A stretch of DNA of 19,853 bases, taken from the NCBI RefSeq assembly GCF_000003605.2, contig NW_003149765.1, positions 1,239,177 through 1,259,029 on the forward strand, in the 5' to 3' direction. Positions 1-12,766 of the stretch are shown here, piece after piece (position 1 is the stretch's first letter; each line of letters opens with the position of its first letter). A program made the position numbers and the translations under genes. The notes below the pieces were generated by a model. It ran no database searches. It was given only the letters and a program-made list of their open reading frames with translations, and was not told the DNA's origin. The DNA is from Saccoglossus kowalevskii (Eukaryota; Hemichordata; Enteropneusta; Harrimaniidae).

Positions 1-217
1 ATTATTAAATCATACTGTGTACAAATACTTCGGTTGAATTTCCGACTAGTCACAACTATCTTATTGATCATTAAACCGGCTAAATCTCTAGCCCTCTCTA
101 TCAACCACTGAAAAGAACAAGAAATTATGAGAATAGAATTATGATTTGTATGAATTTATAATAATTTTGAACCAGCAATATGTCCTTGGGTATGACAAGT
201 TTGTAACATGAAAGTAC

Positions 218-248
218 AAATAAATGGCCACTGATCGGCCATTTATTT
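218..248. repeat. Perfect 12-bp hairpin
   Basis: AAATAAATGGCC at 218-229 pairs perfectly with GGCCATTTATTT at 237-248 around a 7-base loop. It lies in an intron of the dynein gene. No longer flanking inverted repeat or target duplication is seen, so its origin is unknown. Confidence 0.85.
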
Positions 249-490
249 AGATATTCAACAAACTGGTAGGAGTCATTATACTCAAATGACCGCCAGTCAG
301 CCATATTAAATTGATATACTTGATAAATGCAATTACCGGTACTGTATGTCCTGTGTTGTCAATTTTCATTTATTTGCATGTACACAGAAAATATAATAAA
401 ATTGCATCAAATTAAATGAAATATCTAAACATACAACCAAAAGATCATTTACCTTCATACCAAATTTGAATTATATCTAAAGTTTTATTC

Positions 491-509
491 ACACATGGCC
501 ACCATGTGT
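491..509. repeat. Perfect 8-bp hairpin with 3-base loop
   Basis: ACACATGG at 491-498 and CCATGTGT at 502-509 surround the loop CCA. It is intronic, with no known role. Confidence 0.75.
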
Positions 510-936
510 CAAACAAATCTGATAGAATCACAAAACAAATTGAAGTGCATACAAACTAGTATGGAATCTTATCTTCTCACCAACTTTGAACAAAATCAGT
601 CAATGGTCCTCTCAGAAATTATGACAAATGTACACACAATAAAATAATAAAATGTCCAATTTCACACTGACATACATTCAAATAAATGTAATACTAATAA
701 AAAAAATGTATGTGAACTGGGGAAGACAGTTGATACTCAATCTGATTGATATCTAGGTATTGGTTCCAATTTTTTTTTTTTTTTCATCTTATTTTTTTTA
801 TATATGTCAATTTTGTTAGTTTTACCTGTCGTCATTCAGTTTTTTAATAAGTTTCCTTTAATAAAATATGATGAATTAATAAAAAAATTGTAACCTATAC
901 ATACATCATATTCTAATCTGATTGGTCAATACTTAC

Positions 937-1141
937 ACTATTGATGTCATTACAATCCAATAAGAATAGATGCATAGGTACATTGACAGGAAAGGATCCA
1001 ACTTCTGACGCCATCGTTTTAAGCTTTTCAATTTCTCTGACATAGTCCCTGAGATGCTGTTCTTTGCTTATGAATTTCTCAACTTTGAGATCAGACTCCT
1101 TAGATAGCAGGTATTTATACGGCTCATATACTGACTGGTAT
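937..1141 (-). CDS. DNAH12: Dynein heavy chain exon J, last exon in the window
   Basis: The exon lies between acceptor CTCTCACTTCGCAG and a strong donor GTAAGTATT, with one base plus 68 codons (residues 643-710), ending in phase 0. It encodes YEPYKYLLSKESDLKVEKF, then IREIEKL-like charged helix (residues DYVREIEKLKTMASEVG), then VNVPMHLFLLDCNDINS. The 'Y-x-[WY]-L-L/I ... V-E-x-F' and 'L/V-x-L-D-C-x-D/E-[IL]' elements are typical just before the DHC_N2 linker region of inner-arm heavy chains. The coding sequence goes on past coordinate 1, after an intron of at least 936 bases. Confidence 0.93.
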
Positions 1142-4100
1142 CTGCGAAGTGAGAGAAATAAAATGTGTATTACATTAAATATGAATTTACAAACATAACA
1201 TTACAAGTCATGAAAAAGCAGTGAAATCAACATATTAGTTTGATATGTAAGGAATTGCAACAAGTTTTTGAAATTAATTCTAAGGGAATGCCATGAGGTG
1301 ATCAAAAGAGAAAAATAGCTGACAGTGAATTTTTTAAAGTATCCAGTTAAACCAGGCATAAAAATGAACTTGGTCTGCTGATTCGTGACTTGTGAAGCTT
1401 TGAAATGTAGGGGGGGGGGGGGGGTATTCTGCTAAAATCTAGTGGGGGCGCTGTTCAAGATATGCAAATTCAAGATCTGAGTTTATACATTGATAAAACT
1501 TTCCCGGAGTTGTATTTTTCCATCTGGTATTTTTTTATTTATCATTGATTCAATTAAGCATGAGAGATCCGGAAGCAATGAAACTGTATTTTCATAAGGA
1601 TATTGTAAAAAAAAAAATCATCACTTTATAAATTTTTACAAAAAAAACATTGCTCACTACCGAGTACTCTTAAGATTTTTTGGGGGTCTTGCCTAACTGC
1701 TGACTTTTTAACCGGTATATACACATCATATACAATCACATGACAGTGTTGTTTATGTATTGTTGATTCATGTCACCCTGTGTACATTTATAGTTACAAT
1801 ATAAAGTGAGTAAAATAATTGTGACTATTACTATAAAGTTACACAAACCAGCATACACAAAGATCAGTCTATTTTTTTATCTGCGCTAAATTTCCATGCA
1901 AATATTTTTATTTATTTTTACTGGATGCAATTTAATTTTAAACTAAACGAGTAGAACTCCACATTGTTTAAAGTATTGAATAATTTTTATACAAAAAAAA
2001 ATAAATAAAAAAACATAATTTTTAAAAAATGTCCTTGAATGAGAAGAAAAACTTATTTTTATCCAAATTTATTCAGTAGGGGAAACAAATTTTTCATTTA
2101 TTACTATGAATTCTTGCTGCAAAAAAACAAATATTATTCTCATTTTTCTGGTGAAACCAGGCTATTAGCCTAAATACATAAATCAATCCCTGCAAAATTC
2201 TGAAATTAAAAACTCATAAATAAACATTAAATAGTCATAAAATCACAAATTTACATGGCACCATCTGTACGCCATCATAGAAACTCACCTCTTTGGTCCC
2301 CAGCTATTTTTAATAATGACTTCTTTGAGTCGCTGTTTAGCGGTTTCCACAATTTCTTCATCTTGCTCAACCGTGCTGATGCATTTCCTAGGCAGATTTT
2401 CAACTTCATGGAACAGCTGGTTTTCTACCCGTGGTAGATTCTCGACGCTGTGCACCATAGTGTAAATAATTTCATACAATCGCTCCACAATACTGTCAAA
2501 TGACGGTGTGAAACTGGTAGACATCTCATCCATATGAGGACCCTGCAAGTCGCAAACAGACAACATGATTACCGGTACATTATCCTATTTAATATGCGTT
2601 TATTTTTTGCTGCTACGAAATATTGTGAAATTCTCATAAATTCAAAAATGGTTTACTTCATGTATATGTACCGGGTATTTATTAGCACTTAGCAGGATAT
2701 ATTGCTATTTTCGCTGAAAAGTATCTTCAGTAAGAATAGCAAAAATAAGGATTCAGTCAAATAATCTCAACTAATTCAAAGTCAGTAAAAAAACGCATCT
2801 GATTAGAAACTAAAGACGTCACACCAAATAAACGTTTTCCTTAGGGGGGGTGGTATTTATTATATATTACATCTCAGAAAATGAGCACTTGCACCTAAAT
2901 ATTATAGATAAGACTATTTGTCGATATTTGGGCTGTAATATTATTATTATATTGTACACCACAGTCAACATTATCAAGCTAAGCATTTATCGATTGCCAT
3001 GCACAACTGTTCAATGTATAGTACCTGTACTGGTATTATTGGTACAGGTGGCCAAGTCACTAGACCGTGTATCAAATTTGGATGAAATTGAATACATGTA
3101 ACAACACATCCTACTTCTGGCATGTACATGTCTGGAAAAATTACAACTTGTTAACGTTTTGAATCGATACCCCGCTGGCACATTCATTAAAGCTTTGTAA
3201 GGTTATTGCCCACAGCAGTGAATAACCTGGGCCATCATTTCAGTGCTTCATAACACAAGCATGTTACTTTTTAGCAATAAATAACACCAAATATCTAAGT
3301 ACCCCATGAGTTAATAAAGTAAGCAAATTATCCAATAATTAGAACTGACAAAAAAATGGTCAGGTGTGATAATGACTGTAATAAATTCAGGACCTCATGA
3401 GTTAATAAAGTATACAAATTATTCAATAATCAGAACTGACAACATCAAAAATGATCTGGAATGATAACTATGAATGTAGTAATCATTTGAATCATTAAAT
3501 CCATTTAAATTTAATTAGTTAATAAATTTAACTGAGATACACTGTAAACCAATTTCATTTTGTAGCAGTGAACATTTCAGTAACTACCGTATTAATGTAT
3601 TAGCCATATTAGTTATACAGGATCTAATATCAAACTAAAAAATACATGACTTGTATTAAAGTGCACTCAACTACTGAAAAAAAGATTGAAGAAGCCATAA
3701 AACATAATTACTGCTTGAGGGAACACATTTAAGAGCAGGTGAATCAGAACATGGAATTCACTTTGTGCACACACTTGATGTTGAATTGGGTCACGATTTT
3801 ACTGTACCAAAGTACTCCTAATAACATTTAATAAAATATTAAGTATTTTTCTGACTGCAAGGGGACATCACCAACGGGAATATGAATGTTCTAAACCTGG
3901 AGGTGACATTAGTTTTTAAGTGGGACTCATAAATCATTGTACAGATGCAGTGTCTCATGCAGGACATGCAATTGAAACTACGATACTAGACTCTCAACTA
4001 TTTCTTGGTGCAAGTTTGCAATGATACCAGATAAAGTGGTGAAATGCTGACCTATAAAATAACAGTACAACAACGTACTTTACAAATAACGATATTACCC

Positions 4101-7100
4101 CTTGAAACCTTATTTTCTTATTTTTTCAAATTCCAAAGTGTTAAGTTCAAACCCAAATTAAAGTTGACAATATAGCTAGGTGCCAGGTTGTTCTCTTGCT
4201 TTATACCCAATAAACTGAAAGCTACAACATACACAGTTGTTCTAAAAAAAACTCAGATGATCAAAGAACAATTGACAAGTTACCATGGAAACAGGAACTA
4301 TTCTTTTTGCCAACACCACTACATGATAATGTTCTTAACCGTGATAGGATAATTGATAAAATGAAGCAGAAAACGATTTTAATACCAGTTTAAAGAATGA
4401 TAATAGAAGCTTTGACCCAATTAAACTATTCGTCTAATTGTTAAATGAGGCATGCATGTGACTGGGGATTCAAATGTAATATCATTGTCATTTAAACAAA
4501 GAGACCTGTACCCAAGAAACTATTGACTTTGTTAGCTCAAGTTGAAAAATGGCTGTGCATTGGTTGATTAGGTTTGAATAATCGAGAGACCATGCAAACC
4601 AAGTGTTCAGTGCCACTATATCACCATTTCAGGATTGAAAATATTGCAGTGGAGTTTGTAAACTCAAATACACTTGTTGTTTGTAGTATTCAATATTAGG
4701 CCTGTGGAAGTGAGCCATGGTCATGTCAAGACCCATGACTACAATGTAGAAAATTTCAAATGACATCAATATTTTGTGTAACGTTTGGCATACTTTAATA
4801 AGTACTGTAAAACATGTTGAAAAAGCAAAATGCAATTTTAGCGAATTGTGGTAAAATGGCGTAATAACGAAATGTTGATTTAGCGAATCTCTCCTGTCAT
4901 TGTTGATTTCCTGTTTTCACAATACTTGTCTGTCGCTTGCCAAAACATATGCGCAGTTATCACCTCCATAAAAACAAAGAAAAACTGTCAAGTGTAATTA
5001 GGGAGCACCAAGATTTTTATGTTCCGGATTACTGTATACAAATTCCCAAGCCTTGGCCATTTTGAATTTATAATAAAGTCATTAGCAACATCTTGAATTA
5101 GCGAATCAGTTCTTTCGCTAAATTTGCGAAAAAGACGTGCTCGCAAAAAAGACATGTTTTACAGTAGTTTCGTTGGAAATTTTTTAATATGAGTAAAATA
5201 GTATGTGTTCATTCATAGACATTTTTGAACACTGATGAACGTTTTTGCCATATATATATATATATATATATTCATTCATTATTCCTTGTCACTGGACTTT
5301 GATACACAAAAAAGAAAGTATGAAAATATTTCCTGTCACATGGACTACACATATGGTAACAGTGAATGGCTAGAAACAAGTTAAATAAAAAATAATTGAT
5401 TCAATATAAGTGTCTGTAGCTACTTGATCCTAAAATGTTAGTCTCTGTGTATCCACTATCGTATGTTTGAATCAGTACTAGCTAAAAACAGTGTCACATG
5501 ATCAATTCGGCAACATTGGGCACGCAATATGGTCAGTTGTATTCCCCAATATTCAAGCTTTCAGAATATATATACTTTATTGGGGTAGCTTTATGCATGG
5601 CTCTCCGGGAATTCTTTATGTTCAAACTCCATATTTCCCTGGTTGCTACCTTAATTCTTTGAATGCTAAAGTAAATCACACATTTAATAAACAAACATAA
5701 TTTATCTAAAATTTTGATTAAGGCCCATAGCCAATAGGAAATTATGTCTATTTAGTCTCGAAAAATTATGGCACTAGAAGGGTAAAAGGAAGAGGAAGAA
5801 AAAATACAAAAATGATTCACAAGAATGAAGACAGATATTTTCCCTCATAAACCTATAACCATTCAAGCTATATTCCAGAAAAAATAAAAATGTGATAAAA
5901 GTGATTATTCTGAAAATGTGAATGAAGTGAGAAATCTTGAATACCTTGGCTGTCATAATTTATCAATTTTACAACGCTTTACAATGCTTTACAAAGCGCA
6001 AATTTTCAAATAGCCATTCACTGCAGGAAACAGTGAAATAATGTGAAGCAGTGCTTTCATTTTAATTCAATATCAAGCAAACTTATTTCCAATTCAGTAC
6101 TTTTGTACACTATGAATGAATGAAAAAAAGCACAGTAATTGCACGTTTTCAATAATGACGTGTGTAAGTCAATAAAAATGTATAGAGTATACTTTACCAT
6201 GAAAAATGTAATGATATGCTCCACAACAGGAAGTCTGTGTTTACTATGATAATAATCAGTACTGTAATCATTGCCTTCCGAGTACTGTTCCAGTAATTCT
6301 ACTAAATCATAAATGGATCTCCTCACACCGTTACGTAGACAGTTTGACATCAACATCGCCACTGAACCAAAGAAATGATCCATTTGGTTCATTCTGAAAA
6401 TCTAAAGATGAAAATAATATTTGTCACATGTTTTATTTAGTAAATCAATGATGAGAAGTATGTGGAATTCTTGATACAACTGGCTAGCCGAAAATGGCCA
6501 TTGTTTTGCTGGTTTTGGTCCATCAAATAGTGTTTCATTCTCTTCTGTCACCGTATATGTTGTTACCCTGACCTATGTAACCATGGTAACTGGAACAGTG
6601 GATGCGATGGGATAATTGCAAATTAAATTTAATGGATGACTGGGGGGGGGGGGGTAATGTTCTTTATTTTTTTTTATAAATACGTTTAATATTAATTTTG
6701 GATGAAACAGACATGGTTCATAGGTTGTAATCAATAGCTTTCAGAAGTAGGTAATTTATGGAACTATTATGTAAAAAGTCATCAAATTTTGTCAATAGCT
6801 GTTAAATATGAGATTATTCCTAAAGTTTAATTTGGATCTTGAAATTATTATTTGAAATATTAAATGTAATATGCACAAATTGTTTGATGATTAATCAAAA
6901 TTCAGCTTTGTTTTAAATTACTGCGGGTATTTGTGATTCTATGCCCGCCAGAATACGAATAAATAAAATTAAGGAAATTACATTTTAACACACAATCGTC
7001 AACAGTATTTATGTTTATGCTGAAAATACTTGAAAACGATTTCTACTTATTTTCCACAATTTGCACTAATTCAGACGTCAAGAGTAGAACTTTAAAAGAT

Positions 7101-10100
7101 TATATACAATGATTTAAATAATGTTTACACTAAAAGAAAAACGAGATAAAAATTTATCTGTGATTGAGACATTCTCTAAAAGTTACCATGCATGCTACTA
7201 TAACAACCTAGATATAGGTGAATACAGTAATGTATATGCCGTACTAATGTTTGTCTAAGGGATTACCTGATGGCCATTTTCACTATAAATGTGCTTTTTT
7301 GACTATTCCAACTAATGAAAACAAAATTTATTAACATTTTCAGTCTTGCGAATAACCCATGAATTGTACATGATATTAGCAATGTTGTACTTTTGAAGAT
7401 TGTGTCTCTTTTTTTTTTACCTTAGTATTTCTAACAACGAATAAATAACTATCGATCATAAAACCAAATGTGCAGTTTACAATCTTAATACATCACCATC
7501 AATGGCCAACCAATGGCTCTTTTAGGTATTCACTCTAAAGGTACTGTATACAGTTGTACAGTACCATCTTACATAAAGAAAGTAGTGTTGTCTTACCTCA
7601 TCCTTTGGCATCCATTCTTCTATAGCATCTCTGTGTTCATTGAGAATCGTTGCACACTCTTTCAACCACTCGTCTTTGAGACGTTTGGCTCCCTTAGCAC
7701 TAGACTTCTTAACATGTTCATGAAATTCCTCCATTGTTAAAGGCATAATAGATTTCAATCCCGGGATATCTATTAACCTAAAACTTTCATATCTGTGACA
7801 ATACAAACAAAATGTCTTATAAAGGAAGTTTGAAACAGGTGTTAGCAAGAGTAAAATCAAAAGGTTGCCATTTTTAAAGAATTCAAGATAAAGCATGTTT
7901 TCACACACAATTAAATGAACACTGTCATTTGCCATGTTAGCTACTAACCCTGAGTAGCTATAAAAGTGCCCTGATATGATGTCTCTGATGCACAGAGAAT
8001 TTTGGTGAAAAAACTATTGGAAGTTATGCTCATTCCCAAACACACCAAATTAAAAAAAAAACATACATAAGTAAGTAATCTTGAAAAACATCTAACTATA
8101 AATTTGTAATTTGGTGAAATTAAAAAATTAAGTGAAAAAATAAAGGTGTCACAACAATCTAATCTACAAACACACTTTATTTTAGAGATTCTATTTTTAT
8201 TCATAATCCAAACAAACAAAGAGATGTAGAGGGCATACTGTAAAATATTTTATTTTAGCTGAAAAGACATTTTGGGTGTTTTGTATGAAGTTAATTTTCA
8301 CTGATTTTTGATGAGTTGAATGTAAAATATAGGGAAAAAAAAAAAGTTTTTGTCCTATTTTTTACCTTAACTAATTCATCTCTTCAGCAAAAATAGCGGA
8401 AATAAATTCTAAGTGAAGATAAAATAATTCACAGTAGAGACATACACTTTCAGTAGAGCAAGAAAATCAAATTTATTACAAAACTTTGAACCTTTAATGT
8501 ATTTGCCTTGACACACATAAAAGTCTTACAGAATCAGAGAACACATGTGCTGCAGCAAATACAGCCCATTCAGAGAAGATAAATGAGCACTTACTTTGTT
8601 TCCCAAAGATATAGCACAGCTGACATGACAGGATGCGTGATATACAGCTCAGAGTCCATAAACCTTCTTGCAGAGATTACAGCGTACGCCCAGGGGAACC
8701 TATCTCTACCAGCTGGGTGGCAAAGCTTCTCAGGTAAAGGTATACCTAATCTTTCTTGTTCCCTTGGGTCTTTCAATATATAATCCAGCATGGCTTTCTT
8801 CACACTTTGTATGTAGTAAAACCTCATTTCCTGGTGATATGAGAAAATTGCATTTTTATTCAAGAAACGCAGACAGATAAGCTGACGAATTATAAGATGC
8901 TAATCACCATTGCGTTGCTATGATACAGAAATACCTGGTATTCATTTCCTTAACTCTTACAATACCTCAATATTTGTCACCTTCAAAATTGAAATTAAAA
9001 CTTAAATTTTTTCCATTTTTTTTCGAAAGTTATGACAGAGACCTGTAGCTAATTGGAAATTATGTTGATTTATTCAAAATTAACAGAAATTATAGAAATA
9101 ATGCAGGAAAATGTGGAAAATGTTGTATCAAAACTTTGGCATGACAAATGGTATGGCATTCAAAGAAATCATCAACTAATGCTATTCAAACCAAAGTGAT
9201 TAAACCTTTGAGTTCAAAATTATTTTATACTGTCTACTTCTCTCCACATGAAATATTGACAAAAATTGTTGGAACTTTTGATCAAAAACTAAAATCAATA
9301 TCTGAACTTGTCTGCATCATCCAAAATAATGATAAAATTTAGTGAAATTTTTTCAAAATGTGTAAATATATGCACTAAATTTTGGGAGGGAAAACATATC
9401 TGGGATTCAAAGGGTTAAATTCATACTTCTGTAACATCCTTGAGTGCTTCTTTCAGGTGGTCTGCTTTTAATGCTTTAGGAACAAAGTTATACGTTCCTT
9501 GTATCCATTCTTTACTTAATGGGGCTACCATGTGAGGTTCTATGGATCTTTCAATTAGAGAATAATACCTGGAATAAAGTACACACATGACAATGTGAGG
9601 AAAAATCACAGATCACAATTAATGTTAATAATTATATAAACAATTAATTCTTAAATATACAAAGTCATTTGTATCTACCAGAAAGTATTAACTATTCAAA
9701 AAAATGGAGTTACCCGGTAATCACCAAACCAGTTACCGAGTATCATTCTACAATAAAAGTAAAATGTGTTCATACCCCCTGTAGTATTAAACAAATAAGT
9801 TCCATAGTGATGGAACAAGAATAATTATTTCAGCCTATATGCTATATGTTCTAACGTAAAACTATGGACTATTGCAGAGAAGATTTTTATCTCCAAATCG
9901 CTCCCTACCTATCCAGATCTTGTTCATCTGGGGTAGTTGGTCTGGAGAGTCCAATAGTTGGAAATGTTGATGGTGGGAATTCCATGCTTAATACAGCAAG
10001 TGTTTCTTCATCATGTTCTCGAAGCCTGTCAAAATTCGCTTTTCCTCCACTGGGACTGGAATCAGGTACGGGATCTGAAAAGTTAAAAACAACAAAATAT

Positions 10101-12701
10101 TCAAAGAAACATATTTTATAAATTCAACACACTATGTACCAAATTCTAGTATTCCTGAAAAAAGCAAAGAAGACTTTCCTATAAGCCCAGCAAAAGCTGA
10201 TTATAATCAGATGAGAGTGCCCTCTAAGCAGATATGCCATATTTGTGAGATTTTTTATGACACAACTAGATAATGATTACCTGTTCAGAAAAATTCTGAA
10301 TTGGCAAATATATTTTGAAAAAACATATATAGCTATAGAACTTGTAAGAAAACTCTTTAAGAAGCTGCAGCCTGTTTGCACACAAACCAACACTGTCATT
10401 TACCATGAGGTGGCTCAGTCTAGACAGTTATCAATGTACCTTCTAAGCCGATATAACACATCGCTTTCTCACATAGATTTTTAACGATGCTCATTCGCCA
10501 ATTTTTTTTTTGAAGACCTTGCCTCCCATCATCATTTCGACTGAAGTTCCCTACAAAATCTGTCCTGTTAGAGAGCACTCTGATCAGATGTAGATAGTGC
10601 ATGTGTTTATGTATAGACCAGAACAGAGCTTGAGCATTGAGGACAATTGCCTTGATGTCTAATGAGTTTGCAATACCTATATTATTCCTAAAATATGAAA
10701 AAATTACATCAATTTTGGCTTAGAAAATTGTGCCTTCTAGATCTTGAAATTCAAGCATTGACAGAGGTGCATGTGTCTATGGTCAAATTAAGTCATATTT
10801 TAATAACCCATTAAAACAAAAAATGCAATATTTAATTCATGTGCGCTTCCATTGGAGATGTGGTTCTGATAGAACAAATATGGTATGGAACATAATTATT
10901 CACATTTATTATATTAAATATCATTGTTGATATGGCATGGTAGACATCATGACATTTGCATTGTATGTCAAAAATTACCTGTTTGTACGGTGCTGCCAGG
11001 TGGTGGATATGCTTGTACTGATGGTGGGAATTGATATTGAGCAGTAGATGATGCTACTCCACTATCTGTCTCTTCAGCAAAACTTACATTGCCAGATCTC
11101 ATAGTACTGCCAATAAAAGGCCTGGAACTTGTCCTACTTGCTGTATGGGAGTACCCATTCCTCGGAGATGGCTGGGGATATCCATTCATTCCGGCATTGT
11201 CGCCATTGAGTCCGTTTGCATGATGTTGTCGAGGACTAGATAGAGGAGTGGCACCATTGATGGGAGGTAGAGAGTCGGGTACTGCACTTGAGCCAGTCTG
11301 AGTTGTGGAGGCATGGCTGGTGACTGAGCCATGAGTGGCTTGGACGCTGGGATTGAAGGCAGCGCCGTCTTTGGGTCTGTGCAAAGTGGTTCCATGTGAA
11401 CTGGGAAGGAACAGGAATCAATAATGTAGTTAGAATATACCATAACATCAGCATTTACATGCATTTTAACGTGTTTTACTGTACATGCACTAACTTAATT
11501 ATTGAGGAAGGGGGAGAATAATTTTTTTTTAAAGTACACAATGTATTGTGTAGGTATACCAATATATGCTTCAAACACATCAAGTACACACAACAGGTGG
11601 CAAACGATGTGCAGAATATTAGTCACACAGCAAAAAATACTGGGCAACAAAAAAGTTACGGATTTGATACAGGATTCAACCCAAGTTAAGGGGCAGTGTT
11701 CAATCAAAAAGGAGATCTGTACACTCCATAAAATAGTTTGGGATTTCACTGTAGACTCGCTGAATAAATTCAAAGCATTCAAGGAGACTTTTTTTCTTAT
11801 CAACCACACGCATAATCAGAAATCTGACTCTTGAACATTTCAGGCCTCCTCTTAGAGAGCACACCAATTAATGTGGCAATGGGAGTACAGGGGGGTAAAA
11901 TTACACAGACAGCATACACCTTGATGACAGGTTACCTTGTGTTGGTTTTGGTTCGTAATAACAGAAGTCTAATTGAAGGAATAAAACCAGATTGGTAAAT
12001 ATGTCGTCAAGCGGTGAATGAAAAAAATGTATACAGAAAGATAATATGAAATTCAGCTGTGTTCACATGGAACATGATATATGAGCTCACCATGTAACCC
12101 TTATATCATTAAGAAGTGCCTGACAACCACTAAGTATGAGAGCTTTGCAGTTTATGTCATCTGTAGTCTTCCATACCACATGTTACTACTTAATATTTAG
12201 GTGAATATTATATACATGTATTGTAGAAAATTCAAAGCAATATTTTGCTATGGAATTAAAAGTGTGAGAATATAATAAAAAAATATTTTGCAATATAATC
12301 GCCCTAACTAAGAAATGGAATGAGTACTGAAAAACCATTTATTTTCACTGACATTTAATTTCACTATTTTAATGCTTTGAGCATATTCACTGTGTTTTAA
12401 TTTCATAAACTTGACAGGGAAGCAATGAGTTATATTGTTATTCTATGTTATCATGTGTTTTTTATTAAAGAGAATTCCACTTATCGATGAAAATAGCAAA
12501 ATTAATTAATTAATTACCTAAGTATATTATATTAAGAAACACATTTTAGAGAATTTGGCTCAATCAGAATTATAATTTAGTTGTTTTAATTCTCATTCTG
12601 AGTTAGCTACATCTTGAAATTACATGGTAGATAAAATTAGCTGAAATGACATGTACTACGTGTATACAAGTTTGTATATGTAACATTATTAGTATCCCCC
12701 C

Positions 12702-12766
<65 letters not shown>

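Larger units (their letters stand above)
1..936 (-). other. Intron (partial), downstream of exon J
   Basis: AT-rich sequence after the exon J donor, with no open stretch matching the next dynein tail block. It holds a perfect 12-bp hairpin at 218-248 and a perfect 8-bp hairpin at 491-509, and T- and A-rich runs near 769-800. I see no exon in it. Confidence 0.75.
2543..6197 (-). other. Long intron between exons H and I
   Basis: GT-AG intron of 3655 bases, phase 0 on both sides. The flanking exons join directly in the family alignment as I recall it, so no exon appears to be missing. It contains two small hairpins (2702-2742, 3023-3049), a tandem duplication (3301-3487), a TA-flanked MITE (4803-5166), a (TA)n tract near 5250-5271 and an 8-bp inverted repeat at 5544-5585. 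Confidence 0.8.
6402..7596 (-). other. Intron between exons G and H
   Basis: GT-AG intron of 1195 bases, phase 0. It holds a 13-base G run at 6642-6654 and a 9-bp hairpin at 7540-7565 just downstream of the exon G donor in transcript order. No other gene-like sequence is seen. Confidence 0.8.

Noticed and set aside
5491-5700. Plus-strand open stretch of 69 codons
   Set aside because: It is intronic, without motif or splice context, and overlaps an inverted repeat (5544-5585).
6378-6394. Second AG inside exon H as alternative acceptor
   Set aside because: Using it gives a shifted frame that does not encode the conserved MDHFFGSVA block in phase with exon G.
9148-9342. Plus-strand open stretch of 64 codons
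   Set aside because: It lies wholly in the intron between exons E and F, has no recognisable motif and is of the length expected by chance in this much DNA.
11495-11834. Overlapping open stretches on both strands, 104 and 110 codons
   Set aside because: Both lie in the intron between exons B and C, have no family signature, and mirror each other as shadows. No splice context supports either.
12704-12764. Repeat array that might suggest CRISPR or satellite
   Set aside because: It is a pure CA dinucleotide microsatellite without spacers.
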